Below are positions 17,074 through 24,476 of a stretch of DNA of 64,000 nt, piece by piece; the first letter of the stretch is position 1, and every line of letters starts with the position of its first letter. This stretch comes from an uncultured Oscillospiraceae bacterium (GTDB taxonomy: Bacteria > Bacillota > Clostridia > Oscillospirales > Oscillospiraceae), in the NCBI GenBank assembly GCA_950075865.1, contig CATMVA010000015.1, forward strand, positions 1-64,000. Direction: 5' to 3'. The notes under the pieces are model-generated. The model did no database searches and was not told the origin of the DNA. It saw only the letters and a program-made list of their open reading frames with translations. Both the position numbers and the translations under genes were made by a program.

Positions 17074-18113
17074 ATGTGACAGAGCATCAGAGGCCGGGGG
17101 TGTACTCGGTCTACGACGCCTCCTCGGCCCTGTGGGGCCGGACGGGAGGCAGGGCGGCCGCCGTGGCGGCCGTGTGTTCCAAGGGGGAGGCCGGAAAGGT
17201 GTACCCCCTGACCGGATATGAGCAGGCGGTGACCGCGTTCACCGCTACGGAGGCCATGACGGAGCTGGTCAAGGCACTGTTCGCCAACGGGGCGGCAAAG
17301 ATCTACGCCGTGCCCGTGACCGCCCCCACCGCGGGGAGTAACGGACTGGCGGGCTATAAGGCCGCCTTTGGGGCTATTGAAGGGGTGGAGGATGTGGCCG
17401 CGGTGATCTGTGACAGCACCGACCTCAGCGTGCAGCAGGCCCTGCGGGACAGCGTGAAGGCGGCCTCGGAGGCCCGGCGGGAGCGGCTGGCGGTGGTCTG
17501 CGGCGACAACGATGAGACGGCGGCTGCCCTCAGTGAGCGGGCCGGGGGTCTGAACTGCGAGCGGGTGGTGCTCATCGCCCCAGGCGGGGCGGTCCACGCC
17601 GCCGCCGTGGCAGGGGTCATCGCCGGGGGAAGCGACCCGGCCCAGCCCCTGGGCGGGGCCGAGCTGAAGGAGGTCCCCGACCTGACCGTGAGCTGGAGCG
17701 ACAGTGAGATCGACACCCTGGTGCTGGGGGGCGTCACTCCTCTGGAGCAGGTGGGTGGGATCGTCAGCGTGGTCCGGGGGATCACCACCCGGACCAAGAC
17801 CGGCCAGACCCTTGATCCCACCTGGCGGGAGCTGTCCACCATCCGGATCGTGGACGACGTGATCCCCTCCCTGCGCAGCGCCCTGCGCTCCAAATTCAGC
17901 CGGGCCAAGAATACCGAGCAAGGCCGGGGGGCCATCCGGAGCCAGGTCATCGTGGTTTTGGAGGGCAAGGTCCGGCAGGAGATCATCGCCGGGTATGAGG
18001 ATGTGACGGTCTCGGCGGTGGAGGACAACTCCACCGTTTGCATGGTGGAGTTCAAGTTCACCGTGACCCACGGGCTCAATCAAATTTGGTTGAGTGCCCA
18101 TATCACGGTTTAA
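17070..18113 (+). CDS. Contractile tail sheath protein
   Basis: A 347-residue sheath subunit of the XkdK type. It begins ERPGVYS-like (HQRPGVYSVYDASSAL), has a middle domain that reads like a dehydrogenase-like insertion (EGVEDVAAVICDSTD..., RRERLAVVCG..., CERVVLIAPG), and ends in the conserved sheath core: a long helix (DVIPSLRSALRSKF), then KVRQEIIAGYEDVTVSAVEDN and VEFKFTVTHGLNQIWL. Its presence makes the tail contractile (myovirus-like). Complete, with an ATGA overlap upstream. Confidence 0.92.
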   Translation: MNVTEHQRPGVYSVYDASSALWGRTGGRAAAVAAVCSKGEAGKVYPLTGYEQAVTAFTATEAMTELVKALFANGAAKIYAVPVTAPTAGSNGLAGYKAAFGAIEGVEDVAAVICDSTDLSVQQALRDSVKAASEARRERLAVVCGDNDETAAALSERAGGLNCERVVLIAPGGAVHAAAVAGVIAGGSDPAQPLGGAELKEVPDLTVSWSDSEIDTLVLGGVTPLEQVGGIVSVVRGITTRTKTGQTLDPTWRELSTIRIVDDVIPSLRSALRSKFSRAKNTEQGRGAIRSQVIVVLEGKVRQEIIAGYEDVTVSAVEDNSTVCMVEFKFTVTHGLNQIWLSAHITV

Positions 18114-18126
18114 GGAGGGGTGAAAT

Positions 18127-18516
18127 ATGATCGCATCGCAATTTCCCACCAGCGCTGACATTTACCTGGAACTCAACGGGAAGAAGCTGGCGGTGGTGCA
18201 GAGCTATTCGGCCCAGACCACCAAGCAGAGCTCGGTGGTGGAGGCTTTCGGGGAGGACCAGCCCGTGGCCACCATCCCCGGCACGAAGAAGCACACCATT
18301 GTGCTCACCCGGCTCTACGCCACCGACGAGGCGGCCAAGAGCGGGATGAACTTCCATGAGCTGGAGGACTTCAATCTGGTCATCTGCAAGCCCGACCGGA
18401 GGATCATTTACTCGGGCTGCCAGTGGGAGAACCTGAGCGAGAGCGCCAAGCTGGGCGAGATGGTGCTGGAGAAGGTGACCGTCGTGGCTGCCAGGCGGGT
18501 GGAGAGCCCCTTGTGA
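18127..18516 (+). CDS. Tail tube protein
   Basis: A 129-residue protein directly after the sheath, with the pattern of XkdM-type tube proteins: SADIYLELNGKKLAVVQSYSAQTTKQ, HTIVLTRLYA, NFHELEDFNLVI and a closing EKVTVVAARRVE strand. Tube proteins stack as hexamers inside the sheath. AAGGAGGGG precedes the ATG. The next gene starts with GTG inside its stop. Confidence 0.85.
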   Translation: MIASQFPTSADIYLELNGKKLAVVQSYSAQTTKQSSVVEAFGEDQPVATIPGTKKHTIVLTRLYATDEAAKSGMNFHELEDFNLVICKPDRRIIYSGCQWENLSESAKLGEMVLEKVTVVAARRVESPL

Positions 18517-19229
18517 GCGTCACATGGTTTGAGCTGCCCACCCCGGTGGAGCTGGGGGAGGGCTGGAGTATGCGGCCCCTCACCGCCGCCCAAATGCTGG
18601 CGTGCCGGGGGAAGGGGGAGGCTATGGCAAAGGAGGAGCGGGACAAGGCCCTCTGGGCCAACGCCCAGATTCTCTCTCAAGTGCTGCTGAAGGAAGGGGA
18701 GGCCCCCTTTGAGGACGGTTCGGCCGTGCTGGAGCACCTGACGGCGGGGCAGATCCAGGTCCTGACCCGCCGTTGGTGGGAGCAGGACGACTTCTCCGGT
18801 CCCCGGCGGCGGGAGGAGTGGACTAACCCCGAGGGGAGCGAGAACGCGCACTTTGACATGGCCCGGTTTTTGGCTCTGGGCGGGGAGGACCCCGCCCGGG
18901 CTGCCGGGCAGGAGGAGACGGACCGGACCAAGGGGGCCTGGCCCTCCTGGCAGTGGCCCGTGATGGAGCTGCCTGTGGGCGGACGGGCGTTGGAGATTTC
19001 CGACACCCTGCCGCCGTCCCGGGCCGATGACGGCGGGAGCGGGGTAGGGGAGACGCCCCAGGCCCGGGCCGGCCGGGAGGAGGACAGTCTTTTTCGGGAG
19101 GAGCACCGTATGGTGAGACTCCCGGAGGTGGAGACAGCCCCGGCGGGGGAGGGGCTGACCCTGGCTGACCTGGACCGGGCGGTGGAGCGGGACGCCCGGC
19201 GGTATGACGGGCCTTCCACGTTTTATTAA
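18513..19229 (+). CDS. Tail assembly chaperone-like protein; sits where a tape measure would follow
   Basis: A 238-residue protein starting at GTG 18513 (GTGA overlap with the tube gene). The first ~100 residues (helical, PLTAAQMLACRGKGEAM...LTAGQIQVLTRRWWE) fit the XkdN-type tail assembly chaperone slot. The rest is low-complexity, acidic/Arg-rich linker ending in ADLDRAVERDARRYDG. Tail chaperones usually carry a programmed -1 frameshift; here one frame is open throughout and I see no slippery site that would be needed. The next gene begins 14 nt later, so no tape-measure gene follows. The function is only suggested. Confidence 0.6.
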   Translation: MSVTWFELPTPVELGEGWSMRPLTAAQMLACRGKGEAMAKEERDKALWANAQILSQVLLKEGEAPFEDGSAVLEHLTAGQIQVLTRRWWEQDDFSGPRRREEWTNPEGSENAHFDMARFLALGGEDPARAAGQEETDRTKGAWPSWQWPVMELPVGGRALEISDTLPPSRADDGGSGVGETPQARAGREEDSLFREEHRMVRLPEVETAPAGEGLTLADLDRAVERDARRYDGPSTFY

Positions 19230-19242
19230 GGGGGGAACAGAA

Positions 19243-19806
19243 ATGGAATTGTCACCCATGCGGTTTAAGGATTACGTCTGGCCCCACAACCCCAGGACCT
19301 ACTCCATCGCCTATCAGCGGGTCATGGGGAACCACAAGGTGCCATTCGGGCAGTACCACCTCCAGGACCTGGGGCTCACCCGGCGGGTGATGAAGGGGGA
19401 GGGGGAGTTTGTGGGGGAGGGGGCCTACAAGGAGTTCGGGCGGCTGGCCACCGTCTTTTATGACAACGGCCCCGGTATCCTGATCCACCCGGCCTGGCAG
19501 ACCTCCAATGCCTACTTTGTGGAACTCTCTCTGGCCCAGGAGCCCCGGAAGGACTATGTGCGATACACTTTTACCTTCTGGGAGGGCTTTGACGGGTATG
19601 AGGCCGCGGCCAGGACGGGCGGGAGCGGGAGTGCCTCCGGGAAGGCCCTGGCCGCAGGTCAGGTGTGGCACACGGTGGTCAAGGGGGAGAGCCTGTGGAA
19701 GATCGCCCGGAACTATGGGGTGGAGCTGGGCCAGGTAGTGGCGCTGAACCCGGACATCAAGAACCCCAACCTGATCCTCCCCGGAGAGCGGGTGCGGGTG
19801 AAATGA
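19243..19806 (+). CDS. LysM-domain tail/baseplate protein (XkdP-like)
   Basis: A 187-residue protein. Residues 1-~120 carry the N-terminal domain seen in XkdP-like tail proteins (YVWPHNPRTYSIAYQR..., FYDNGPGILIHPAW..., YVRYTFTFWEGFDG). After a Gly/Ser linker, residues ~142-187 are a LysM module (HTVVKGESLWKIARNYG...NPDIKNPNLILPGERV) that binds peptidoglycan glycans. In PBSX-like phages this gene directly follows the tape measure; here it follows the chaperone-like gene instead. AAGGGGGG precedes ATG 19243. Confidence 0.88.
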   Translation: MELSPMRFKDYVWPHNPRTYSIAYQRVMGNHKVPFGQYHLQDLGLTRRVMKGEGEFVGEGAYKEFGRLATVFYDNGPGILIHPAWQTSNAYFVELSLAQEPRKDYVRYTFTFWEGFDGYEAAARTGGSGSASGKALAAGQVWHTVVKGESLWKIARNYGVELGQVVALNPDIKNPNLILPGERVRVK

Positions 19807-20741
19807 TGACGGGGTATCTGCTGGACGTGAAAGGGGGCAGGCTGGACCTGCCCCCCTTCATAAGTTGGGATCTGAAGCGGACCGGGACGGTCCCCTGTGA
19901 CAGCTTCGAGGGGGAGTGCCCCTGGGACGGGGGGCTGGATCCCCGGCTGGAGGAGGGGTGCCGGCTTATTCTGGAGGAGGACGGGGCGCGGCGGTTCACC
20001 GGGGTGCTGGACGAGTGCCGGCTCACCTGGGATGGGCGGGGCGGAATTCTGCTGGTCTCGGGCCGGGGAATGGCAGCCCTGCTGCTGGACAACGAGGCGC
20101 AGGGGCGGGACTACCAGGTGGCTACCCTGGAGGACATCCTCCGGGAGCACGTGACCCCCTACGGGATCCAGGCGGCAGGCAAGGGGAACCTGCCGGCGGT
20201 GCCTGGTTTTTCGGTGGCTACCGGCTCCAGCCAGTGGCAGGTGTTATACAGCTTCGTCCGGTATCACGGGGGCGTGGAACCCCGGTTCGACGTGTACGGC
20301 AAGCTGTGGGTCGGTGGCGGGGAGACCGGGCGGCGGCTGGAGCTGGACTGCAGGGCGGGGCCCATCGCCGTGACCTGGCAGGACAGGCGGTACGGGGTGT
20401 GCTCTGAGATCCTGGTCCAGGACCGGTGGAGCCTGGAGCCCCAGCGGGTGACCAACGAGAAATTCACCGCCCAGGGGGGACGGCGGCGGAAGGTGTACAC
20501 CATGCCGGGGAAGAGTGCCTACGAGGCCATGCGGTACTCGGGGCAGTATCAGCTGGACCGGTCCTATGAGGAACGGTTCCGGCTGGAGGTCACCCTGCCG
20601 GGAAGCTGGTTCTGCGAGCCGGGGGACCAGCTTTCCATCAACCTGGAAAAGCCCAGGGTCACGGGGTCGTGGAAAGTGCTGGAGACCCGGGCGGTGCTGG
20701 ACGGCAAGGGAAGCCGGGTCAAACTGACCCTGGGGAGATAA
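19803..20741 (+). CDS. Baseplate hub protein (XkdQ/gpD-like)
   Basis: A 312-residue protein overlapping the LysM gene by 4 nt. It shows the gp27/gpD-type pattern: an N-terminal beta domain binding the spike, GCRLILEEDGARRFTGVLDE, the segment GRGMAALLLDNEA, then a middle domain and a C-terminal beta region (YEERFRLEVTLPGSWFCEPGDQLSINL). The hub joins tail tube to spike. Length and order match XkdQ. Confidence 0.82.
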   Translation: MMTGYLLDVKGGRLDLPPFISWDLKRTGTVPCDSFEGECPWDGGLDPRLEEGCRLILEEDGARRFTGVLDECRLTWDGRGGILLVSGRGMAALLLDNEAQGRDYQVATLEDILREHVTPYGIQAAGKGNLPAVPGFSVATGSSQWQVLYSFVRYHGGVEPRFDVYGKLWVGGGETGRRLELDCRAGPIAVTWQDRRYGVCSEILVQDRWSLEPQRVTNEKFTAQGGRRRKVYTMPGKSAYEAMRYSGQYQLDRSYEERFRLEVTLPGSWFCEPGDQLSINLEKPRVTGSWKVLETRAVLDGKGSRVKLTLGR

Positions 20742-20753
20742 GGAGGAGACGGG

Positions 20754-21125
20754 ATGTTTCTGGCAAAGAGAGAGGGGCGGCCCCTTGGGGGCGGAACGGC
20801 CCTCACCGGGCCGGTGACCCTGCCGGGGGACCCGGCGGGGGCCTGGATCGAGGGGGAACGGCGAGCCCTGGCGGTCTACGCTCCCGGCGGGTACCACTGG
20901 GCCCCCGGACTGGGGGACGAGGTGCTGGTGCTCAAGACTGGGGAGCGGGGAGAGTTGCCCTGTGCTCTGGGAGTGCCTGCCCAAAGCGGGGGCCTCCAGC
21001 CCGGGGAGGTGCTCATCACCGCCGGGGCGGCCGCCATTCGGCTGAAGCCGGACGGTACGGTGGACGTGACCGGCCGGCTGACGGTGAACGGCACCCCCGT
21101 GGCTTTGCAGGGGGTGGCGGTGTGA
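20754..21125 (+). CDS. Baseplate spike/gpV-like protein (putative)
   Basis: A 123-residue beta-rich protein. A probable OB-fold (ALAVYAPGGYHWAPGLGDEVLVLKTG, then PCALGVP) is followed by a short repeating end (VLITAGAAAIRLKPDGTVDVTGRLTVNG) like the beta-helical stem of gp45/gpV spikes. It is shorter than typical gpV. Between hub and gp25-like gene is the expected place. It has an AGGAGGAG site. Confidence 0.7.
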   Translation: MFLAKREGRPLGGGTALTGPVTLPGDPAGAWIEGERRALAVYAPGGYHWAPGLGDEVLVLKTGERGELPCALGVPAQSGGLQPGEVLITAGAAAIRLKPDGTVDVTGRLTVNGTPVALQGVAV

Positions 21126-21478
21126 TGGCGCTGGTGCTGCGGAACGGGGATTACGTTCCCGACGGGCTTGGGGGCTTTCAGCGGGCCGAGGGGGCCGCTG
21201 AGGTGCTGGAGCGGGTGCTGTGGAAGCTCACTGTGAGGCGGGGGAGCTTTCCCTTCCTGCCCGGGCTGGGGTCACGGCTCCACACCCTGGGGCTGACCAA
21301 GCCGGGGGAGCGGGAGGCCCTTGCCGGACAGTATGTCCGGGAGGCCCTGGTCGATGAGGACGTGGACGTGCAGGAGGTCGCCCTCCGGCAGAAGGGGGAC
21401 CGGGCGGTGGTGAGCGTACGGATGGAGTGGCAGGGGGAGACCTTGGCGGCCGCGGTGGAAGTGGGAGGTTTGGTATGA
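21125..21478 (+). CDS. Baseplate wedge protein, gp25/XkdS-like
   Basis: A 117-residue protein whose ATG shares one base with the preceding stop. Features are an N-terminal RNGDYVPDGLGGF, a helix (EVLERVLWKLTVRRGSFPFLPGLGSRL) that is the gp25/GpW signature region, and a final pair of beta strands with conserved acidic-hydrophobic pattern. gp25-like proteins join the wedge to the sheath start. A longer in-frame reading from 20669 runs over the previous gene and is not used. Confidence 0.8.
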   Translation: MALVLRNGDYVPDGLGGFQRAEGAAEVLERVLWKLTVRRGSFPFLPGLGSRLHTLGLTKPGEREALAGQYVREALVDEDVDVQEVALRQKGDRAVVSVRMEWQGETLAAAVEVGGLV

Positions 21479-22530
21479 AAACGGTGGAGGAGATCTATGA
21501 GGAGATGCTGTCGGTCTTCCGGCAGGAGACCGGGGCCGAGGCCTCGGCGGTAAGCGATCTCAGCGTGAAGCTCTATGCGGTGGCGGCTCAGGTCTACGGG
21601 CTCTATGCCCAGGCTGAGTGGCTCTCCCGGCAGTGCTTTCCCCAGACCGCCCAGGGGGATTGGCTGGAGCGCCACGCCGCCCTGCGAGGGCTGGAGCGGA
21701 GGGGGGCGGTGAAGGCCCAGGGGGTCATCCGATTTTCGGCGGCCGCCGTGGGGGGGACCGACCTGACCGTCCCCGCCGGGACGGTGTGCGCCACGGCGGG
21801 GCTTACCCGGTTCGAGACCCTTGAGGACGCCACTCTCACGGCGGGGAACGCTTATGTGGAGGTCCCGGCCCGGGCGGTGGAGCCGGGGATGGGGGGCAAC
21901 GTGCCTGGGGGAAGCATCTTAGTGATGACGGCACCTCCGGTGGGCATCGGCGGGTGCTATAACCCGGCGGCCTTTGCCGGCGGGACCGACGCCGAGGAGG
22001 ACGAGAGCCTCCGGGCTCGGGTGCTGGAGACCTACAAACGTATGCCCAACGGGGCCAATGTGGCCTTCTACGAGCAGGGGGCGTTGTCCTTTGACCAGGT
22101 GGCGGCCTGCACCGTCCAGCCCAAGAAGCGGGGAGTGGGGACGGTGGACGTGATCGTCTCTACCCATGAGGGGATGCCGGGGGAGGAACTGCTGGAGGAG
22201 ATCCAGGACTACTTTGACCAGCGGCGGGAGATCGCCGTGGATGTGCTGGTCAAAGCGCCAGAGGCCGACCCGGTGAACGTGGCGGCCTCCATTGAGGTGG
22301 CCGGAGGCTGGGACGGGATGGTGGTGACGGCGGCGGTCAGGAAAGCCGTGCAGGAATTTTTCTCGGGGGAGCGGCTGAGCGGGCCCATTTTGGTGGCACA
22401 GCTCAACCAGCTCATTTTTACCACCCCCGGGGTGGCCAACTGTACGGTGACCGCCCCGGCGGCCGATGTGCCAGCCGTGGCCGGGACTCTGCCCACGCTG
22501 GGGACCCTGACGGCGGAGGTGGCGGAATGA
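21475..22530 (+). CDS. Baseplate J-like protein
   Basis: A 351-residue wedge protein of the XkdT/gpJ class. An N-terminal helix pair (VEEIYEEMLSVFRQETGAEASAVSDL..., QVYGLYAQAEWLSRQCFPQTAQGDWLERHA) is followed by the J domain (PAGTVCATAG..., NVPGGSILVM) and a C-terminal region (GVGTVDVIVSTHEGMPGEELLEEIQDYFDQRREIA). It overlaps both neighbours by 4 nt. Complete. Confidence 0.9.
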   Translation: MKTVEEIYEEMLSVFRQETGAEASAVSDLSVKLYAVAAQVYGLYAQAEWLSRQCFPQTAQGDWLERHAALRGLERRGAVKAQGVIRFSAAAVGGTDLTVPAGTVCATAGLTRFETLEDATLTAGNAYVEVPARAVEPGMGGNVPGGSILVMTAPPVGIGGCYNPAAFAGGTDAEEDESLRARVLETYKRMPNGANVAFYEQGALSFDQVAACTVQPKKRGVGTVDVIVSTHEGMPGEELLEEIQDYFDQRREIAVDVLVKAPEADPVNVAASIEVAGGWDGMVVTAAVRKAVQEFFSGERLSGPILVAQLNQLIFTTPGVANCTVTAPAADVPAVAGTLPTLGTLTAEVAE

Positions 22531-23093
22531 CCCACACCGACCGGCTCTGGGAACTGCTGCTGCCCTTGGGGCCTTACCGCCGCCAAGGGGTCTACACCGC
22601 CGGGGAGCTGAAGGGGGAGGGGGAGGCCTTGGACGGGGTGCTCTCCGCCCTCGAGGAGCTGGAGCGGGAGGCCATGCTGGACACCGCCGAGGGCCGGGGA
22701 CTGGAGGAGATCGAGGACCTGCTGTCACACAGGCCGGTGGCCGGGACGGCGGGGGCCCGGCGGGCGGCCCTGTCGGCTCTGCTCCGCATCGGCGGGGATA
22801 GCTTTACGGTGGCCGCCCTCAACGACAACCTGAAGGGCTGCGGCCTCAACGCCGTGGTCAGCGAGACCGGGGAGAAGGGTGTGGTGGAGGTCCGGTTCCC
22901 CGATGTGCCCGGCATCCCGGACGGATTCCAGCAGCTCAAGCAGATCATTGAGGAGATCCTGCCCTGCCATCTGCGGGTGGACTATGTCTACTGGTACATC
23001 ACATGGGGGGAGCTGGAGGAGAGGTTCCCCACCTGGGGGGATATCGAGGCGGGAGGTTACACCTGGGGCGAGCTGGAGAAGCTGGTGAAATAG
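22527..23093 (+). CDS. Phage tail protein, XkdU/YmfQ-like
   Basis: A 188-residue last baseplate gene (tail protein I class). It has the helical N-terminus (LEELEREAMLDTAEGRGLEEIEDLLSHRP), GARRAALSALLRIGGDSFT, a VVEVRFPDV strand and IIEEILPCHLRVDYVYWYI. The end holds three copies of a TWG(E/D)(L/I) motif. In related phages a tail-fibre gene comes next; here a terminator follows 14 nt later and no fibre, holin or endolysin gene is present. Confidence 0.85.
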   Translation: MTHTDRLWELLLPLGPYRRQGVYTAGELKGEGEALDGVLSALEELEREAMLDTAEGRGLEEIEDLLSHRPVAGTAGARRAALSALLRIGGDSFTVAALNDNLKGCGLNAVVSETGEKGVVEVRFPDVPGIPDGFQQLKQIIEEILPCHLRVDYVYWYITWGELEERFPTWGDIEAGGYTWGELEKLVK

Positions 23094-23107
23094 GATGAGG
23101 GAAAAAG

Positions 23108-23142
23108 GAGCGGCGGGACCTACGGGTCCCGCCGCTCTTTTT
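23108..23142 (+). terminator. Terminator closing the phage block
   Basis: A 13-bp stem GAGCGGCGGGACC (23108-23120) with its complement (23125-23137), TACG loop and TTTTT. A-rich sequence before it also allows use by the convergent gene. Confidence 0.9.
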
Positions 23143-23149
23143 GTTCTCC

Positions 23150-23851
23150 CTATGCAAAGTGAAACGGATCGGGGATATCATCGCCAAAGGTTCTGACCGC
23201 CATCCGGTACATGGCCTTCGCGTGGATACGGTCATGCCAGATAAAGCGCCGCAGCACTTTCCGAAGGGACCATTCCTCGTCATAGCTTCCCAGGAAGACC
23301 CTGTTCTTCAAAAAATCGCTCTGACCCTCCAGCAGCGCGAAACCACGCTGCCGGCATTCTGCGATGGTCCCCTCATGGTCGGTCTCAACGCCGATCTCCC
23401 CAAAGTAATAGTCATTGACGTTTTTTGTATGCTCATACATTTCGGCTGCCGTGCGGGGGACTTGCCCATAAAAGGTTTTCCGGAGCGGCAGACAGCTTTT
23501 GTCCCTGTCGGGGATCGACTGATACAAGGACAGGAAATCTTGCGCCGATCTCAGCGCAAGGGCTTTCAATGCCTCGTATTCCTCTGGGGTCAGAGGCTCT
23601 TTTTCTTCATCAAAAAGAACATCCGAATCCGCGTCCGAAATGGTAAGAGAGGAAGCCTTCTCCTGTACGATCACCGGCTCCAGAGAGTCCGGGACCGCCC
23701 CGCCCTTCCATTTCAGATAGGACACGATCTCTCCCGGCATCTTTTGAAGGGCGATCTCTTTCGTCTCACCACGCGCATACGCGCCCACATAATTGCTGGC
23801 GTACAAAATGCTGTCATTGCCGTTATGTTCCCATACACACCGTATTTTCAT
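23150..23851 (-). CDS. DinB-like protein with HicB-like N-terminus (hypothetical)
   Basis: A 233-residue protein started at ATG 23851 behind GGAGGA. Residues 1-~50 (KIRCVWEHNGNDSILYASNY..GETKEIALQKMPGEI) look like the small HicB/UPF0150 beta-beta-alpha unit. The remainder is helical, with RKTFYGQVPRTAAEMYEHT and WSLRKVLRRFIWHDRIHAKAMYRMA, where spaced histidines resemble the metal triad of DinB four-helix-bundle proteins, often thiol-dependent enzymes. Base composition is less GC-rich than the neighbours, hinting at a separate origin. The substrate is unknown. Confidence 0.7.
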   Translation of the reverse strand: MKIRCVWEHNGNDSILYASNYVGAYARGETKEIALQKMPGEIVSYLKWKGGAVPDSLEPVIVQEKASSLTISDADSDVLFDEEKEPLTPEEYEALKALALRSAQDFLSLYQSIPDRDKSCLPLRKTFYGQVPRTAAEMYEHTKNVNDYYFGEIGVETDHEGTIAECRQRGFALLEGQSDFLKNRVFLGSYDEEWSLRKVLRRFIWHDRIHAKAMYRMAVRTFGDDIPDPFHFA

Positions 23852-23887
23852 GACTATCCTCCGATCAATTTTATGGATAAGCACCTT

Positions 23888-24361
23888 TCAGAGGGCTCCC
23901 TCCAGGCGGAGGAGATACCGTTTTTTCTCCAGTCCGCCGGCGTAGCCTGTGAGGGCGCCGCCCGAGCCCACCACCCGGTGGCAGGGGATCATGAGGGAGA
24001 TGGGGTTGTGGGCCACGGCACCGGCCACCGCCCGGGGGGAGGTGGGGATGAGCCCGGCAAGCCGGGCGTAGGTGACGGTGCAGCCATAGGGGATCTCCAG
24101 CAGGGACTTCCACACCTTTTGGCGGTACGGGCTGCCCAGAGGGGCCAGGGGCGGAACGGGGCCGGGGTCCCGGCCCCCGAAATAGAGGTCCAGCCAGCGG
24201 CGGGCCTCCTGAAGGACGGGGAGGTCCAGCTCCATCCGCTGGGGGGACAGGGTGGCGCCAAAATGCTTCTGGCCGTCGAACCAGAGCCCGGTGAGGGCTT
24301 CCCCGTCGGAGGCCAGGGTGATGGGCCCCAGGGGGGAGGAGCAGTGGGAGAGGTAGTCCAT
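23888..24361 (-). CDS. ogt: Methylated-DNA-protein cysteine methyltransferase
   Basis: A 157-residue suicide DNA-repair enzyme that moves methyl groups from O6-methylguanine to its own cysteine. The active-site motif IPCHRV places Cys at residue 127. The winged-helix part is seen in YRQKVWKSLLEIPYGCTVTYARLA with the arginine finger region SPRAVAGAVAHNP. The N-terminal Ada-like domain is short (~75 residues). ATG 24361 has an AGGAGG site; longer readings upstream overlap the promoter. Divergent from recG, another DNA-repair gene. Confidence 0.95.
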   Translation of the reverse strand: MDYLSHCSSPLGPITLASDGEALTGLWFDGQKHFGATLSPQRMELDLPVLQEARRWLDLYFGGRDPGPVPPLAPLGSPYRQKVWKSLLEIPYGCTVTYARLAGLIPTSPRAVAGAVAHNPISLMIPCHRVVGSGGALTGYAGGLEKKRYLLRLEGAL

Positions 24362-24385
24362 GGGCGGGCCTCCTTCTTTTTTTCC

Positions 24386-24415
24386 ATTGTACCACAGAGG
24401 GGGCGATCCCGCCAA
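24386..24415 (-). promoter_or_regulatory. ogt promoter
   Basis: On the minus strand TTGGCG (24415-24410), an 18-nt spacer and TACAAT (24391-24386), 25 nt before the ogt ATG. Confidence 0.6.
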
Positions 24416-24422
24416 GGTTCTC

Positions 24423-24451
24423 TTGAAGAAACGGGGAAAATGTGGTACCAT
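24423..24451 (+). promoter_or_regulatory. recG promoter (candidate)
   Basis: TTGAAG (24423-24428), 17-nt spacer, TACCAT (24446-24451), 26 nt before the recG ATG; the -10 is weak. Confidence 0.45.
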
Positions 24452-24476
24452 GAGAAAAATGAAAGGGGGTGGCGGC

